From contig JAFEUB010000812.1 in the NCBI GenBank assembly GCA_024529925.1, positions 373,501 through 437,500 of the forward strand: a stretch of DNA of 64,000 bases, read 5' to 3'. The stretch comes from Ophthalmolycus amberensis. Its lineage: Eukaryota > Chordata > Actinopteri > Perciformes > Zoarcidae. A program made the position numbers and the translations under genes. Shown piece by piece: positions 46,826-58,709 of this stretch (the stretch's first letter is position 1; each line of letters starts with the position of its first letter). The notes below the pieces were generated by a model. It was not told the origin of the DNA and did not search any database. It saw only the letters and a program-made list of their open reading frames with translations.

Positions 46826-47105
46826 TTTACCGTGACATTTTGTACAGATATTCATGATCCCCAGAAGATGAATCTTACTGACTTTGGTTTTCCCCTGACT
46901 TTTCCTCTCGTGCCTCCTTGAGGTTCACATTTGTGGTTTTGAGTGAAATATCTCGACAACTATCAGATCTATCGTAACAAAATATAGTTCAGACATTGGT
47001 AATCACGTGATTCCATCTGGTCAACATTGTGCTTTGTCCAACAGTTTGGTGTATGACCAAATACCTGTAAAATGAATGACATTTCCATCAACCTCAGAGC
47101 CTCTT
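46826..47105 (+). repeat. Dispersed teleost repeat, copy 2
   Basis: Phrases attttgtacagatattcatg, atccccagaagatgaatc, gaaatatctcgacaactat and tatgaccaaatacctgtaaa belong, from memory, to a common percomorph interspersed repeat. It has no coding capacity. Confidence 0.65.
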
Positions 47106-47546
47106 TTGCCCTTGCCTTGGTGACCAATTATCTCTTGTAAGACACACCAAGCCCCCAACATGACAGCGTAGTGTGTGTGTGTGGCGCACAAATTAGTTGT
47201 GCCAGCTAGTTACTCAGAGCTCTGTGACCCAGGCATCCAGCAGACAGAAGAGAGCATCTACCCAGCGTTAACTGGTGAATCTACAGCATGAACATTCCCC
47301 CCAACGTTTTGCTGCGACGCGATGCAGACTAACGGAGAAAGCGAGGGGAAAAAGACAAGAAAAAATACTTTGACATCCGTCTTCAGAGACAAGCTGATCA
47401 CAGAGTTAAACATTAGCAGTCCAAAACAATACGAGGAACAGCTCTCTCTCGATAAATAAAACATTCCGCTTTTCCATTAATGCTGATCTACAGAGGGCTC
47501 GACGAGCCAGTAAATGACGAGTACATTTCTCATTGTCTGCATGCAC

Positions 47547-47550
<4 letters not shown>

Positions 47551-47608
<58 letters not shown>
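47551..47608. repeat. (GT)n microsatellite
   Basis: About 28 GT units, ending in a short (TGCC)n. Confidence 0.95.
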
Positions 47609-47609
<1 letters not shown>

Positions 47610-48074
47610 CTGCCTGCCTGCTCTTTCTTCCCACGACAGAGTAATTTGCTAATTCTCTGAAGATGGAGGCTGGAGGTTAGAGCTGTCACAAACCCCTAGC
47701 TCTTAAAAGTTTGTTTTTGTCAGGATCCGTGACAGCAGAAAATCCAGGCTTCAGTAGAAATAGACGAAGCAAATGAGAAGCTGCAGCGATTATGCCAGCC
47801 CATCGAGCTGTGGGGGTAAATAAACCTCAGAGGATTCCCAGAGCTCAGACCACAGTCTCTTAAAAACCAATTACTTTTAGTGATGTGGAATGTATTCTCC
47901 TCCTCAACTTTTTACAAGTTACAGTAGAGCAACAACATTCCCACAGTCCAGTGAATAGAATCACCTCCTGTTTCTACCCATTCCTGGGTTTTTACCCCAT
48001 TTCTTCTTTTGTTATATCCAATCTTTATTACTCATAAGTAATGTAATTTCTTTGAGTTTTTTAACCCACAGTAG

Positions 48075-48345
48075 TAGTATGGCTCTAGGGATGGCAATGT
48101 TGATCTGTTCGCAAGTTGGTCCACTGCTTAGGTCCAGACTAAAAATATCCCGACAGCTATTGGATGGATTCAATTTAGTTCCCGACATTCATAGTCCTGA
48201 GAGGAGGAATTCTAGTGACTTTGGAGATCCTCTGACTTTCCCCTCCAGCGGCATCATCAGGTGTACCTTGTGTTTAGTGCTGTTAGCATGCTAACAGGCT
48301 AGACTGGCACGATGAACATTATACCTGCTGAACATCAGCAAGCCA
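48075..48345 (+). repeat. Dispersed teleost repeat, copy 3
   Basis: It shares atcccgacagctattggatg, acattcatagtcctgagag, tagtgctgttagcatgctaa and aacattatacctgctgaa with the family described at 46826-47105. A GT run follows at 48375-48399. Confidence 0.65.
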
Positions 48346-48835
48346 CGTTGAGTTTGTGTGTATGTAGATGTAAGTGTGTGTGTGTGTGTGTGTGTGTGCC
48401 TACGTTATGTGACTGTATTGACCTTCATATATCTTATACTTTGCTGTACCTTTCATCAGAAAAATAGAAATGAATACAAAATAAGCAATAACCAATAATG
48501 AAATTGGTGCCTTTTTTCTATTCACTTCAGACAAATGAGCACAGACAAATACAGAGATCTCATGAAATAAAGACAGCATTGATCGTTTGTTGAAATATGA
48601 ATGACCTGTATACGCTTTGATGATGATAAACCTATTGTTGTGTGAATTATGACTGCTGCCTCTCAGATGCAACGCCCCCCCCCCCCCCCCTATTTCTTTT
48701 TTTTTCAATTCAGAGAAAGCTAAGGTCTCAGAAACACAATACTCTTACTTTGTCACTTACCTGTATCATTCTGCTATTAGGTTTGTCAGCAAAGGCGATC
48801 CATGTATTATACTTACAATCAGTAGCTAACACCAG

Positions 48836-48935
48836 TGATTCAATTCAATTCAATTTATTTTGTACTGCCCAAAATGACAAATCACAAATTTGCCTCAGAG
48901 GGCAGTAGTAGATGAAAGCTGTCAGTCCAAGTATA
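48836..48935 (+). repeat. Dispersed teleost repeat fragment
   Basis: Starts with gattcaattcaattcaattt and continues gcccaaaatgacaaatcac and tttgcctcagagggcagta, a widespread fish repeat end recognised from memory. Borders are approximate. Confidence 0.55.
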
Positions 48936-49199
48936 CACGGGAAAGAGATCGCTTCTGACCTAACCTCTAATTTCAATATTCTAACAGAAATTAAATGTGC
49001 TGCACCAGAGTGAGCTATACGTGTCATTCTTGGCCCTGTTACAGTGGCATTCCATTTCCTACTGACAGTCAACATGGGGCCACACTCTTTTACCAACCCC
49101 TACACCTAACCAAACCTCAACCATGGCGTGGCAAATATGTCAGCAGCACTCACGTGAGTCCTTTTTGTAACAGCCAAATACATTTTGGAAGGCAGTGAC

Positions 49200-50238
49200 G
49201 AAAGATTTCACGGTGCTAATATGAGCGCTAAAACTGTTTAATTTGTGATTTAGTTTGGACGTCTTGTTGCAAATCTTTCAAGTGAACTAACCAGTGTTTT
49301 TTCTGAGTTTGGAAGATAACAGTGAGCTCATTTAAAACCTCATCACTTATAATAAGATGCTGATTAAGAAAAAAGATTTCCAGAGCCTCAAAGGTTCATG
49401 AACTCTACAGTCGAGGCTGATTAGCTGTGGTATTGGTTAGTGGTCTGGAGTTAATGGGTTAATGACTAAGATGCACTTAGCAGAAACCATCTTCAACAAA
49501 AAAGTGTAGAACCCTCACAGGAAAGCAATCGAGGACCTTAACGAGACGAGCATGTGTCACTGTGTTGAAATACAACACAGTGTGCCTTCACACAGAGACT
49601 TCTGCATGCTCGAGGCATGCGCCACACACACACACACACACACACACTCCTGGCTACCACAATGAAATTACTGGCTGCATCAGAGTGTAATCACTGTTAT
49701 TGTGCTGTCTCTCCTTGCACTGCCACACAGTCTCTTGCTTGGAATGGATTCAGACCCTTGCAATCAGTGTGGTGCGAATAAATAACATTGTCAGATCTGC
49801 ACGTTTAATGCAAGCGGTGGCCCTCCAGCTTTTCATCCTGAGCTGTGTTCCTCGCTGTCATTCATTTGCAAATCAGACCTGTAAAATAAGGAACCGCAAA
49901 CTGCGTTTGGGTTTCTCTGTACGGTTCCTGTCCCCGTTGGTCCTGCCATTGCTCAAGGTTATTGTCTTCACTTCAGAGACAGGACACTGGAGGCAAAGCT
50001 CCTTTTGGGATGGACGTGGGCTGCGGTTTATTTGAAACGGAGATTCTGTGCCGTGTCTGTAGCGCTTTCATCCTGTCCATGAAAAATGCATGCTGTGATC
50101 TCATTATCCTGCTCTCCTTGTGGAGCGCTACATAAAATCAATCCGGGGCAGGGGAGGGGTGAGAACACTACAGACTCTTCTTCTCTCTTCACAATGGGTG
50201 AGAAGAGGCCCTACAAGTAGGAGGAGAGGTGGAGAGGA

Positions 50239-50337
<99 letters not shown>

Positions 50338-51346
50338 TGTGTGTGCATATGAAGCACTCTGGTGGTTTTCATTTAACGCATTAACTGCATGATTTTCGAT
50401 CTTGCAGGCAGCTGTTTATAAGCAAACATCTATTTGCTATGTAAAGATATAGTGGAGTAATGTCTACCTGAATTCTTCATTTAATCAGGCAGCCTCTTTG
50501 ACGAGTATTCTGCATTCAAAATATTATTTAAGTAAAAGTACACAAGTGTTAGCATTAAAATATACTTAAAGTACCACAACTAGAAGTTCTCATTATGTGG
50601 GATGGTTCACATCAGAATAATATATAATGGGATTATAATCATTGATAGATCGATGCATGTATCACTTTAATGTTGCAGCTGGTAAAGGTGGAGATAATTC
50701 TGAATACAATTTAGTATTAATCATCTAAATCTGCAAAGTAACCAGTCACTAAATTGATCAAATAAATGTAGTGGACTAAAAAGTCAAATATTAACCTCAG
50801 ACGTGAAGTTTAGTACAAGTCAAACGTAACATAAAATGGAAATATTCAAGTAAAGTACAAGTACCTCGACATTGCAGGCCTATTTAAGTACCGCTCTTGA
50901 TTAAAGGCACTAAGTCAATTTCCACCTCTGATAACAGTGAACAATTCACTAAACGTTTTACTTTAGGGAAGGATTGTGTTCATGGTTAAGTGTTGTGCTA
51001 AATCATTTAAATTAATGCTTTTGTAAAAAGAGATTGGAGGTTTGCTATTAGCCTCATGCACCACACCTGGGGGAGACCCAGGGAGCAAAGACGAAGATGT
51101 TGCGCGATGTCACAACAATCCCAAAGGGGGGAATGGTTTCATTTGTTCTTTTGGACTATGCAACATTTTGTAACTTTCTCATCCAGAGTTTTAACCATGA
51201 AATTATTCTTTCAACTGTCTACATTGGTTATAGCCAGAAGAGACAAACTACCACCACTAGCCTCGGATCATGGTCCAACCTCTCCAATGTAAAAGTCGTA
51301 CGCTTCCTTGATCCAATCATTCCCCTCGATTTCCTGCCAATCACCC
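49200..51346. other. No recognisable gene; flank of the minisatellite
   Basis: Contains (CA)n at about 49624-49647 and a long (GT)n at 50240-50346. The last 300 bp before the minisatellite are unique sequence without splice-bounded frames I trust. Confidence 0.4.
50240..50346. repeat. (GT)n microsatellite, about 53 units
   Basis: The longest dinucleotide run in the window, interrupted once by an A near 50335. Confidence 0.95.
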
Positions 51347-54300
51347 GATGTTTCATGATGGTTCATGATGTTTCATGATGTTTCATGATGTTTCATGATG
51401 TTTCATGATGTTTCTTGATGTTTCATGATGTTTCATGATGTTTCATGATGTTTCTTGATGTTTCATGATGTTTCATGATGTTTCATGATGTTTCATGATG
51501 TTTCATGATGTTTCTTGATGTTTCATGATGTTTCATGATGTTTCATGATGTTTCATGATGTTTCATGATGTTTCTTGATGTTTCATGATGTTTCTTGATG
51601 TTTCATGATGTTTCATGATGTTTCATGATGTTTCATGATGTTTCATGATGTTTCTTGATGTTTCATGATGTTTCATGATGTTTCATGATGTTTCATGATG
51701 TTTCATGATGTTTCTTGATGTTTCATGATGTTTCATGATGTTTCATGATGTTTCTTGATGTTTCATGATGTTTCATGATGTTTCATGATGTTTCATGATG
51801 GTTCATGATGTTTCATGATGTTTCATGATGTTTCATGATGTTTCTTGATGTTTCATGATGTTTCATGATGTTTCATGATGTTTCATGATGTTTCATGATG
51901 TTTCTTGATGTTTCATGATGTTTCTTGATGTTTCATGATGTTTCATGATGTTTCATGATGTTTCATGATGTTTCATGATGTTTCATGATGTTTCTTGATG
52001 TTTCATGATGTTTCATGATGTTTCATGATGTTTCATGATGTTTCTTGATGTTTCATGATGTTTCTTGATGTTTCATGATGTTTCTTGATGTTTCATGATG
52101 TTTCTTGATGTTTCATGATGTTTCATGATGTTTCATGATGTTTCTTGATGTTTCATGATGTTTCATGATGTTTCTTGATGTTTCATGATGTTTCATGATG
52201 TTTCATGATGTTTCATGACGTTTCATGATGTTTCTTGATGTTTCATGATGTTTCATGATGTTTCTTGATGTTTCATGATGTTTCATGATGTTTCATGATG
52301 TTTCATGATGTTTCTTGATGTTTCTTGATGTTTCATGATGTTTCATGATGTTTCTTGATGTTTCATGATGTTTCATGATGTTTCATGATGTTTCTTGATG
52401 TTTCTTGATGTTTCATGATGTTTCATGATGTTTCTTGATGTTTCTTGATGTTTCTTGATGTTTCATGATGTTTCATGATGTTTCTTGATGTTTCTTGATG
52501 TTTCATGATGTTTCATGATGTTTCTTGATGTTTCTTGATGTTTCATGATGTTTCTTGATGTTTCTTGATGTTTCATGATGTTTCATGATGTTTCTTGATG
52601 TTTCTTGATGTTTCATGATGTTTCATGTTTCTTGATGTTTCTTGATGTTTCATGATGTTTCTTGATGTTTCTTGATGTTTCATGATGTTTCTTGATGTTT
52701 CATGATGTTTCTTGATGTTTCTTGATGTTTCTTGATGTTTCATGATGTTTCTTGATGTTTCTTGATGTTTCTTTATGTTTCTTGATGTTTCTTGATGTTT
52801 CATGATGTTTCATGATGTTTCATGATGTTTCATGATGTTTCTTGATGTTTCATGATGTTTCATGATGGTTCATGATGTTTCATGATGTTTCTTGATGTTT
52901 CATGATGTTTCTTGATGTTTCTTGATGTTTCATGATGTTTCATGATGTTTCATGATGTTTCATGATGGTTCATGATGTTTCATGATGTTTCTTGATGTTT
53001 CATGATGTTTCATGATGTTTCATGATGTTTCTTGATGTTTCATGATGTTTCATGATGTTTCATGATGTTTCTTGATGTTTCATGATGTTTCTTGATGTTT
53101 CATGATGTTTCTTGATGTTTCTTGATGTTTCATGATGTTTCATGATGTTTCATGATGTTTCTTGATGTTTCTTGATGTTTCATGATGTTTCATGATGTTT
53201 CATGATGTTTCATGATGTTTCATGATGTTTCTTGATGTTTCATGATGTTTCTTGATGTTTCATGATGTTTCATGATGTTTCATGATGTTTCATGATGTTT
53301 CATGATGTTTCATGATGTTTCATGATGTTTCATGATGTTTCATGATGTTTCTTGATGTTTCATGATGTTTCATGATGTTTCTTGATGTTTCTTGATGTTT
53401 CATGATGTTTCTTGATGTTTCTTGATGTTTCTTGATGTTTCATGATGTTTCATGTTTCTTGATGTTTCTTGATGTTTCTTGATGTTTCATGATGTTTCTT
53501 GATGTTTCTTGATGTTTCATGATGTTTCTTGATGTTTCATGATGTTTCATGATGTTTCTTGATGTTTCATGATGTTTCATGATGTTTCATGATGTTTCAT
53601 GATGTTTCTTGATGTTTCATGATGTTTCATGATGTTTCATGATGTTTCATGATGTTTCATGATGTTTCTTGATGTTTCATGATGTTTCATGATGTTTCAT
53701 GATGTTTCTTGATGTTTCATGATGTTTCTTGATGTTTCATGATGTTTCATGATGTTTCTTGATGTTTCATGATGTTTCATGATGTTTCATGATGTTTCAT
53801 GATGTTTCATGATGTTTCTTGATGTTTCATGATGTTTCATGATGTTTCATGATGTTTCTTGATGTTTCATGATGTTTCATGATGTTTCATGATGTTTCAT
53901 GATGGTTCATGATGTTTCATGATGTTTCATGATGTTTCATGATGTTTCTTGATGTTTCATGATGTTTCATGATGTTTCATGATGTTTCATGATGTTTCAT
54001 GATGTTTCTTGATGTTTCATGATGTTTCTTGATGTTTCATGATGTTTCATGATGTTTCATGATGTTTCATGATGTTTCATGATGTTTCTTGATGTTTCAT
54101 GATGTTTCATGATGTTTCATGATGTTTCATGATGTTTCTTGATGTTTCATGATGTTTCTTGATGTTTCATGATGTTTCTTGATGTTTCATGATGTTTCTT
54201 GATGTTTCATGATGTTTCATGATGTTTCATGATGTTTCTTGATGTTTCATGATGTTTCATGATGTTTCTTGATGTTTCATGATGTTTCATGACGTTTCAT

Positions 54301-57300
54301 GATGTTTCATGACGTTTCATGACGTTTCTTGACGTTTCATGACGTTTCATGATGTTTCTTGATGTTTCATGATGTTTCATGATGTTTCATGATGTTTCAT
54401 GATGTTTCATGATGTTTCTTGATGTTTCTTGATGTTTCATGATGTTTCATGATGTTTCTTGATGTTTCATGATGTTTCATGATGTTTCATGATGTTTCAT
54501 GATGTTTCTTGATGTTTCATGATGTTTCATGATGTTTCTTGATGTTTCTTGATGTTTCTTGATGTTTCATGATGTTTCATGATGTTTCTTGATGTTTCTT
54601 GATGTTTCATGATGTTTCATGATGTTTCTTGATGTTTCTTGATGTTTCATGATGTTTCTTGATGTTTCTTGATGTTTCATGATGTTTCATGATGTTTCTT
54701 GATGTTTCTTGATGTTTCATGATGTTTCATGTTTCTTGATGTTTCTTGATGTTTCATGATGTTTCTTGATGTTTCTTGATGTTTCATGATGTTTCTTGAT
54801 GTTTCATGATGTTTCTTGATGTTTCTTGATGTTTCTTGATGTTTCATGATGTTTCTTGATGTTTCTTGATGTTTCTTGATGTTTCTTGATGTTTCTTGAT
54901 GTTTCATGATGTTTCATGATGTTTCATGATGTTTCATGATGTTTCTTGATGTTTCTTGATGTTTCATGATGTTTCTTGATGTTTCTTGATGTTTCATGAT
55001 GTTTCATGATGTTTCATGATGTTTCTTGATGTTTCATGATGTTTCATGATGTTTCATGATGTTTCATGATGTTTCTTGATGTTTCATGATGTTTCATGAT
55101 GTTTCTTGATGTTTCTTGATGTTTCATGATGTTTCATGATGTTTCTTGATGTTTCTTGATGTTTCTTGATGTTTCATGATGTTTCATGTTTCTTGATGTT
55201 TCTTGATGTTTCTTGATGTTTCTTGATGTTTCATGATGTTTCTTGATGTTTCTTGATGTTTCATGATGTTTCTTGATGTTTCATGATGTTTCATGATGTT
55301 TCATGATGTTTCTTGATGTTTCATGATGTTTCATGATGTTTCATGATGTTTCTTGATGTTTCATGATGTTTCTTGATGTTTCATGATGTTTCATGATGTT
55401 TCTTGATGTTTCTTGATGTTTCATGATGTTTCATGATGTTTCTTGATGTTTCTTGATGTTTCTTGATGTTTCATGATGTTTCTTGATGTTTCTTGATGTT
55501 TCTTGATGTTTCTTGATGTTTCATGATGTTTCTTGATGTTTCTTGATGTTTCATGATGTTTCTTGATGTTTCATGATGTTTCATGATGTTTCATGATGTT
55601 TCTTGATGTTTCATGATGTTTCATGATGTTTCATGATGTTTCTTGATGTTTCATGATGTTTCTTGATGTTTCTTGATGTTTCATGATGTTTCATGATGTT
55701 TCTTGATGTTTCTTGATGTTTCATGATGTTTCATGATGTTTCTTGATGTTTCTTGATGTTTCTTGATGTTTCATGATGTTTCATGTTTCTTGATGTTTCT
55801 TGATGTTTCTTGATGTTTCTTGATGTTTCATGATGTTTCTTGATGTTTCTTGATGTTTCATGATGTTTCTTGATGTTTCATGATGTTTCATGATGTTTCA
55901 TGATGTTTCTTGATGTTTCATGATGTTTCATGATGTTTCATGATGTTTCTTGATGTTTCATGATGTTTCATGATGTTTCATGTTTCTTGATGTTTCATGA
56001 TGTTTCATGATGTTTCATGATGTTTCATGATGTTTCATGTTTCTTGATGTTTCATGATGTTTCATGATGTTTCATGATGTTTCATGATGTTTCATGATGT
56101 TTCTTGATGTTTCATGATGTTTCATGATGTTTCTTGATGTTTCATGATGTTTCATGATGTTTCATGATGTTTCTTGATGTTTCATGATGTTTCTTGATGT
56201 TTCATGATGTTTCATGATGTTTCTTGATGTTTCATGATGTTTCATGATGTTTCATGATGTTTCTTGATGTTTCATGATGTTTCTTGATGTTTCATGATGT
56301 TTCATGATGTTTCATGATGTTTCATGATGTTTCTTGATGTTTCATGATGTTTCATGATGTTTCATGATGTTTCTTGATGTTTCATGATGTTTCTTGATGT
56401 TTCATGATGTTTCATGATGTTTCATGATGTTTCATGATGTTTCATGATGTTTCATGATGTTTCATGATGTTTCTTGATGTTTCATGATGTTTCATGATGT
56501 TTCTTGATGTTTCTTGATGTTTCATGATGTTTCATGATGTTTCTTGATGTTTCTTGATGTTTCTTGATGTTTCATGATGTTTCATGTTTCTTGATGTTTC
56601 TTGATGTTTCTTGATGTTTCTTGATGTTTCATGATGTTTCTTGATGTTTCTTGATGTTTCATGATGTTTCTTGATGTTTCATGATGTTTCATGATGTTTC
56701 ATGATGTTTCTTGATGTTTCATGATGTTTCTTGATGTTTCATGATGTTTCTTGATGTTTCATGATGTTTCTTGATGTTTCATGATGTTTCATGATGTTTC
56801 ATGATGTTTCATGATGTTTCTTGATGTTTCATGATGTTTCATGATGTTTCATGATGTTTCTTGATGTTTCATGATGTTTCTTGATGTTTCATGATGTTTC
56901 TTGATGTTTCATGATGTTTCATGATGTTTCATGATGTTTCATGATGTTTCATGATGTTTCTTGATGTTTCATGATGTTTCATGATGTTTCATGATGTTTC
57001 ATGATGTTTCTTGATGTTTCATGATGTTTCTTGATGTTTCATGATGTTTCATGATGTTTCTTGATGTTTCTTGATGTTTCATGATGTTTCATGATGTTTC
57101 TTGATGTTTCATGATGTTTCTTGATGTTTCATGATGTTTCATGATGTTTCATGATGTTTCATGATGTTTCTTGATGTTTCATGATGTTTCATGATGTTTC
57201 ATGATGTTTCTTGATGTTTCATGATGTTTCATGATGTTTCATGATGTTTCTTGATGTTTCATGATGTTTCTTGATGTTTCATGATGTTTCATGATGTTTC

Positions 57301-57462
57301 ATGATGTTTCTTGATGTTTCATGATGTTTCATGATGTTTCATGATGTTTCTTGATGTTTCATGATGTTTCATGATGTTTCATGATGTTTCTTGATGTTTC
57401 ATGATGTTTCTTGATGTTTCATGATGTTTCTTGATGTTTCTTGATGTTTCATGATGTTTCAT
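51347..57462. repeat. 6.1-kb minisatellite of 10-bp units
   Basis: About 610 tandem copies of tttcatgatg and tttcttgatg run without other sequence. A few units carry gttcat (for example 51801, 52868, 52967 and 53905) or gacg, including five in 54291-54345. Eight places show the same 3-bp-shortened junction tttcatgtttcttgatg (about 52621, 53450, 54725, 55182, 55779, 55977, 56035 and 56580). Order is not random: a block near 51.72-52.86 kb recurs almost unchanged about 2104 bp later, and smaller blocks recur about 597 and 801 bp apart. The two 76-residue minus-strand frames inside are accidents of unit order. Confidence 0.97.
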
Positions 57463-58346
57463 AGAGACTCTTGTGACAGTAAGTAGTTGCTTGTGAGGAA
57501 AATGCTGCTGTTTTCTGTTTTCTGGCACTGTAGCTCATCAAGGCAGCGCTTTTTAGCAGTTCACAAAGTCAAAGAATGCCTGACAAATGGATGTACACTT
57601 TGCAGCATCAGTACTACCAGGCAGGAACATTTGGCTTTGTACGTTCCTGCAAACCATGGGTATATCTATGTTTTTTCATTCGGTCGTAGCAAGTGTTGTA
57701 GTACAACGAGCGATGCGCGAACACAAGAGAACTTTGCCTTCAGGGCTTTCTGCCACAGAGGGTTCATCTTAACCCAAATCATGACATTTTCCTTAATCTA
57801 ACCAAGTAGGTTTGACCTGAACCTTAGGAGATTTCTGGCAGAAAGTGCAAAGTTATCCCGTGTGCATGACGTGCAGAGCAAGGGACGCAGTATATTGAGC
57901 AACCGTTATTGAAATAGGCCACCATTCTCTCTGCTGACTGGGTCGTTACCACACAGCAATAATGATATTTTCTATGGAAAACGTCTACAAATAACACCCA
58001 AAACTTACAATATTGTTCCTTAACTGTGTTGCTAGTGCAAAAACTGTCAGAGTGTGTCTTGAGTGTGTCAGCGTAGGAGGAAAATAAAAATATAACTGCT
58101 TATCTTCTCCTCCCAGGAGAAAACTCACCTGTCATCTTTATTTCAGCACCATAGTTATTTGTGTTTTTTGTTTCCACTGGATGCTGTCGTTGCTAAATTG
58201 GCAGCAGGCGAGAAAGATACATGTAGCTGCAATTTAACCAATTACAGTAATGATGGTAGAGGGCGGCCTCATTTCCCTCTGTAATGGGCTGAAGTGAACG
58301 CATCTCACCAAACGCACTGCATACCAATGGCACACCTGTACAGTTC

Positions 58347-58348
<2 letters not shown>
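57463..58348. other. Unique flank after the minisatellite
   Basis: No gene recognised. The words aacccaaatcatgacatttt and ttaatctaaccaagtagg at 57770-57810 resemble the repeat at 60865-61100. Confidence 0.4.

Positions 58349-58395
<47 letters not shown>
58349..58395. repeat. (GT)n microsatellite
   Basis: About 22 GT units. Confidence 0.95.
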
Positions 58396-58396
<1 letters not shown>

Positions 58397-58599
58397 CAGG
58401 TTCAAGAGCAGGGTGTTTATACTGTTAAGTGTATTATAGGGAATCCCTATATATTCCAGTCATGGTTGCCATGTGAAACATTGGCCAAAGGCTAAAGTGA
58501 GCATTGCCCTTGGCCCCCTCAAAGATTAATGGCCAGTTCAGTCCACTGTTCAATTTATGTCTCCTTCTTCCTTCACAATATAGACACAGCTGTCTTTAC

Positions 58600-58709
58600 C
58601 ATCTTCACAGTCAGATACACGTAGTCTTCATCCCTCAGCATCAGCACCGAGGATCTGGACCCTGCTGCTGTGTGGTGCCGGCAAGAAATGGACAATGAAA
58701 TCTTTTCTC
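58600..58709 (-). CDS. Candidate internal exon of an unknown gene
   Basis: On the minus strand a pyrimidine-rich acceptor (ctctcaagtctcag) opens 110 bp encoding EKISLSISCRHHTAAG then SRSSVLMLRDEDYVYLTVKM, closed by donor atg|gtaaag. Phase is consistent (2 nt plus 36 codons). The residue mix looks like real protein, but I do not recognise the family and found no partner exon. It could be chance. Confidence 0.3.

Noticed and set aside
49620..49650. CRISPR-like or other array of short repeats
   Set aside because: All short-repeat arrays in the window are di-, tri-, penta- or decanucleotide tandem repeats without spacers, and the genome is eukaryotic.
52573..52803. 76-residue minus-strand frame of repeated KHQETSRNI-like units, found twice
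   Set aside because: It is translation of the 10-bp minisatellite; it stays open only because of the local order of two unit types, and has no start or splice context.
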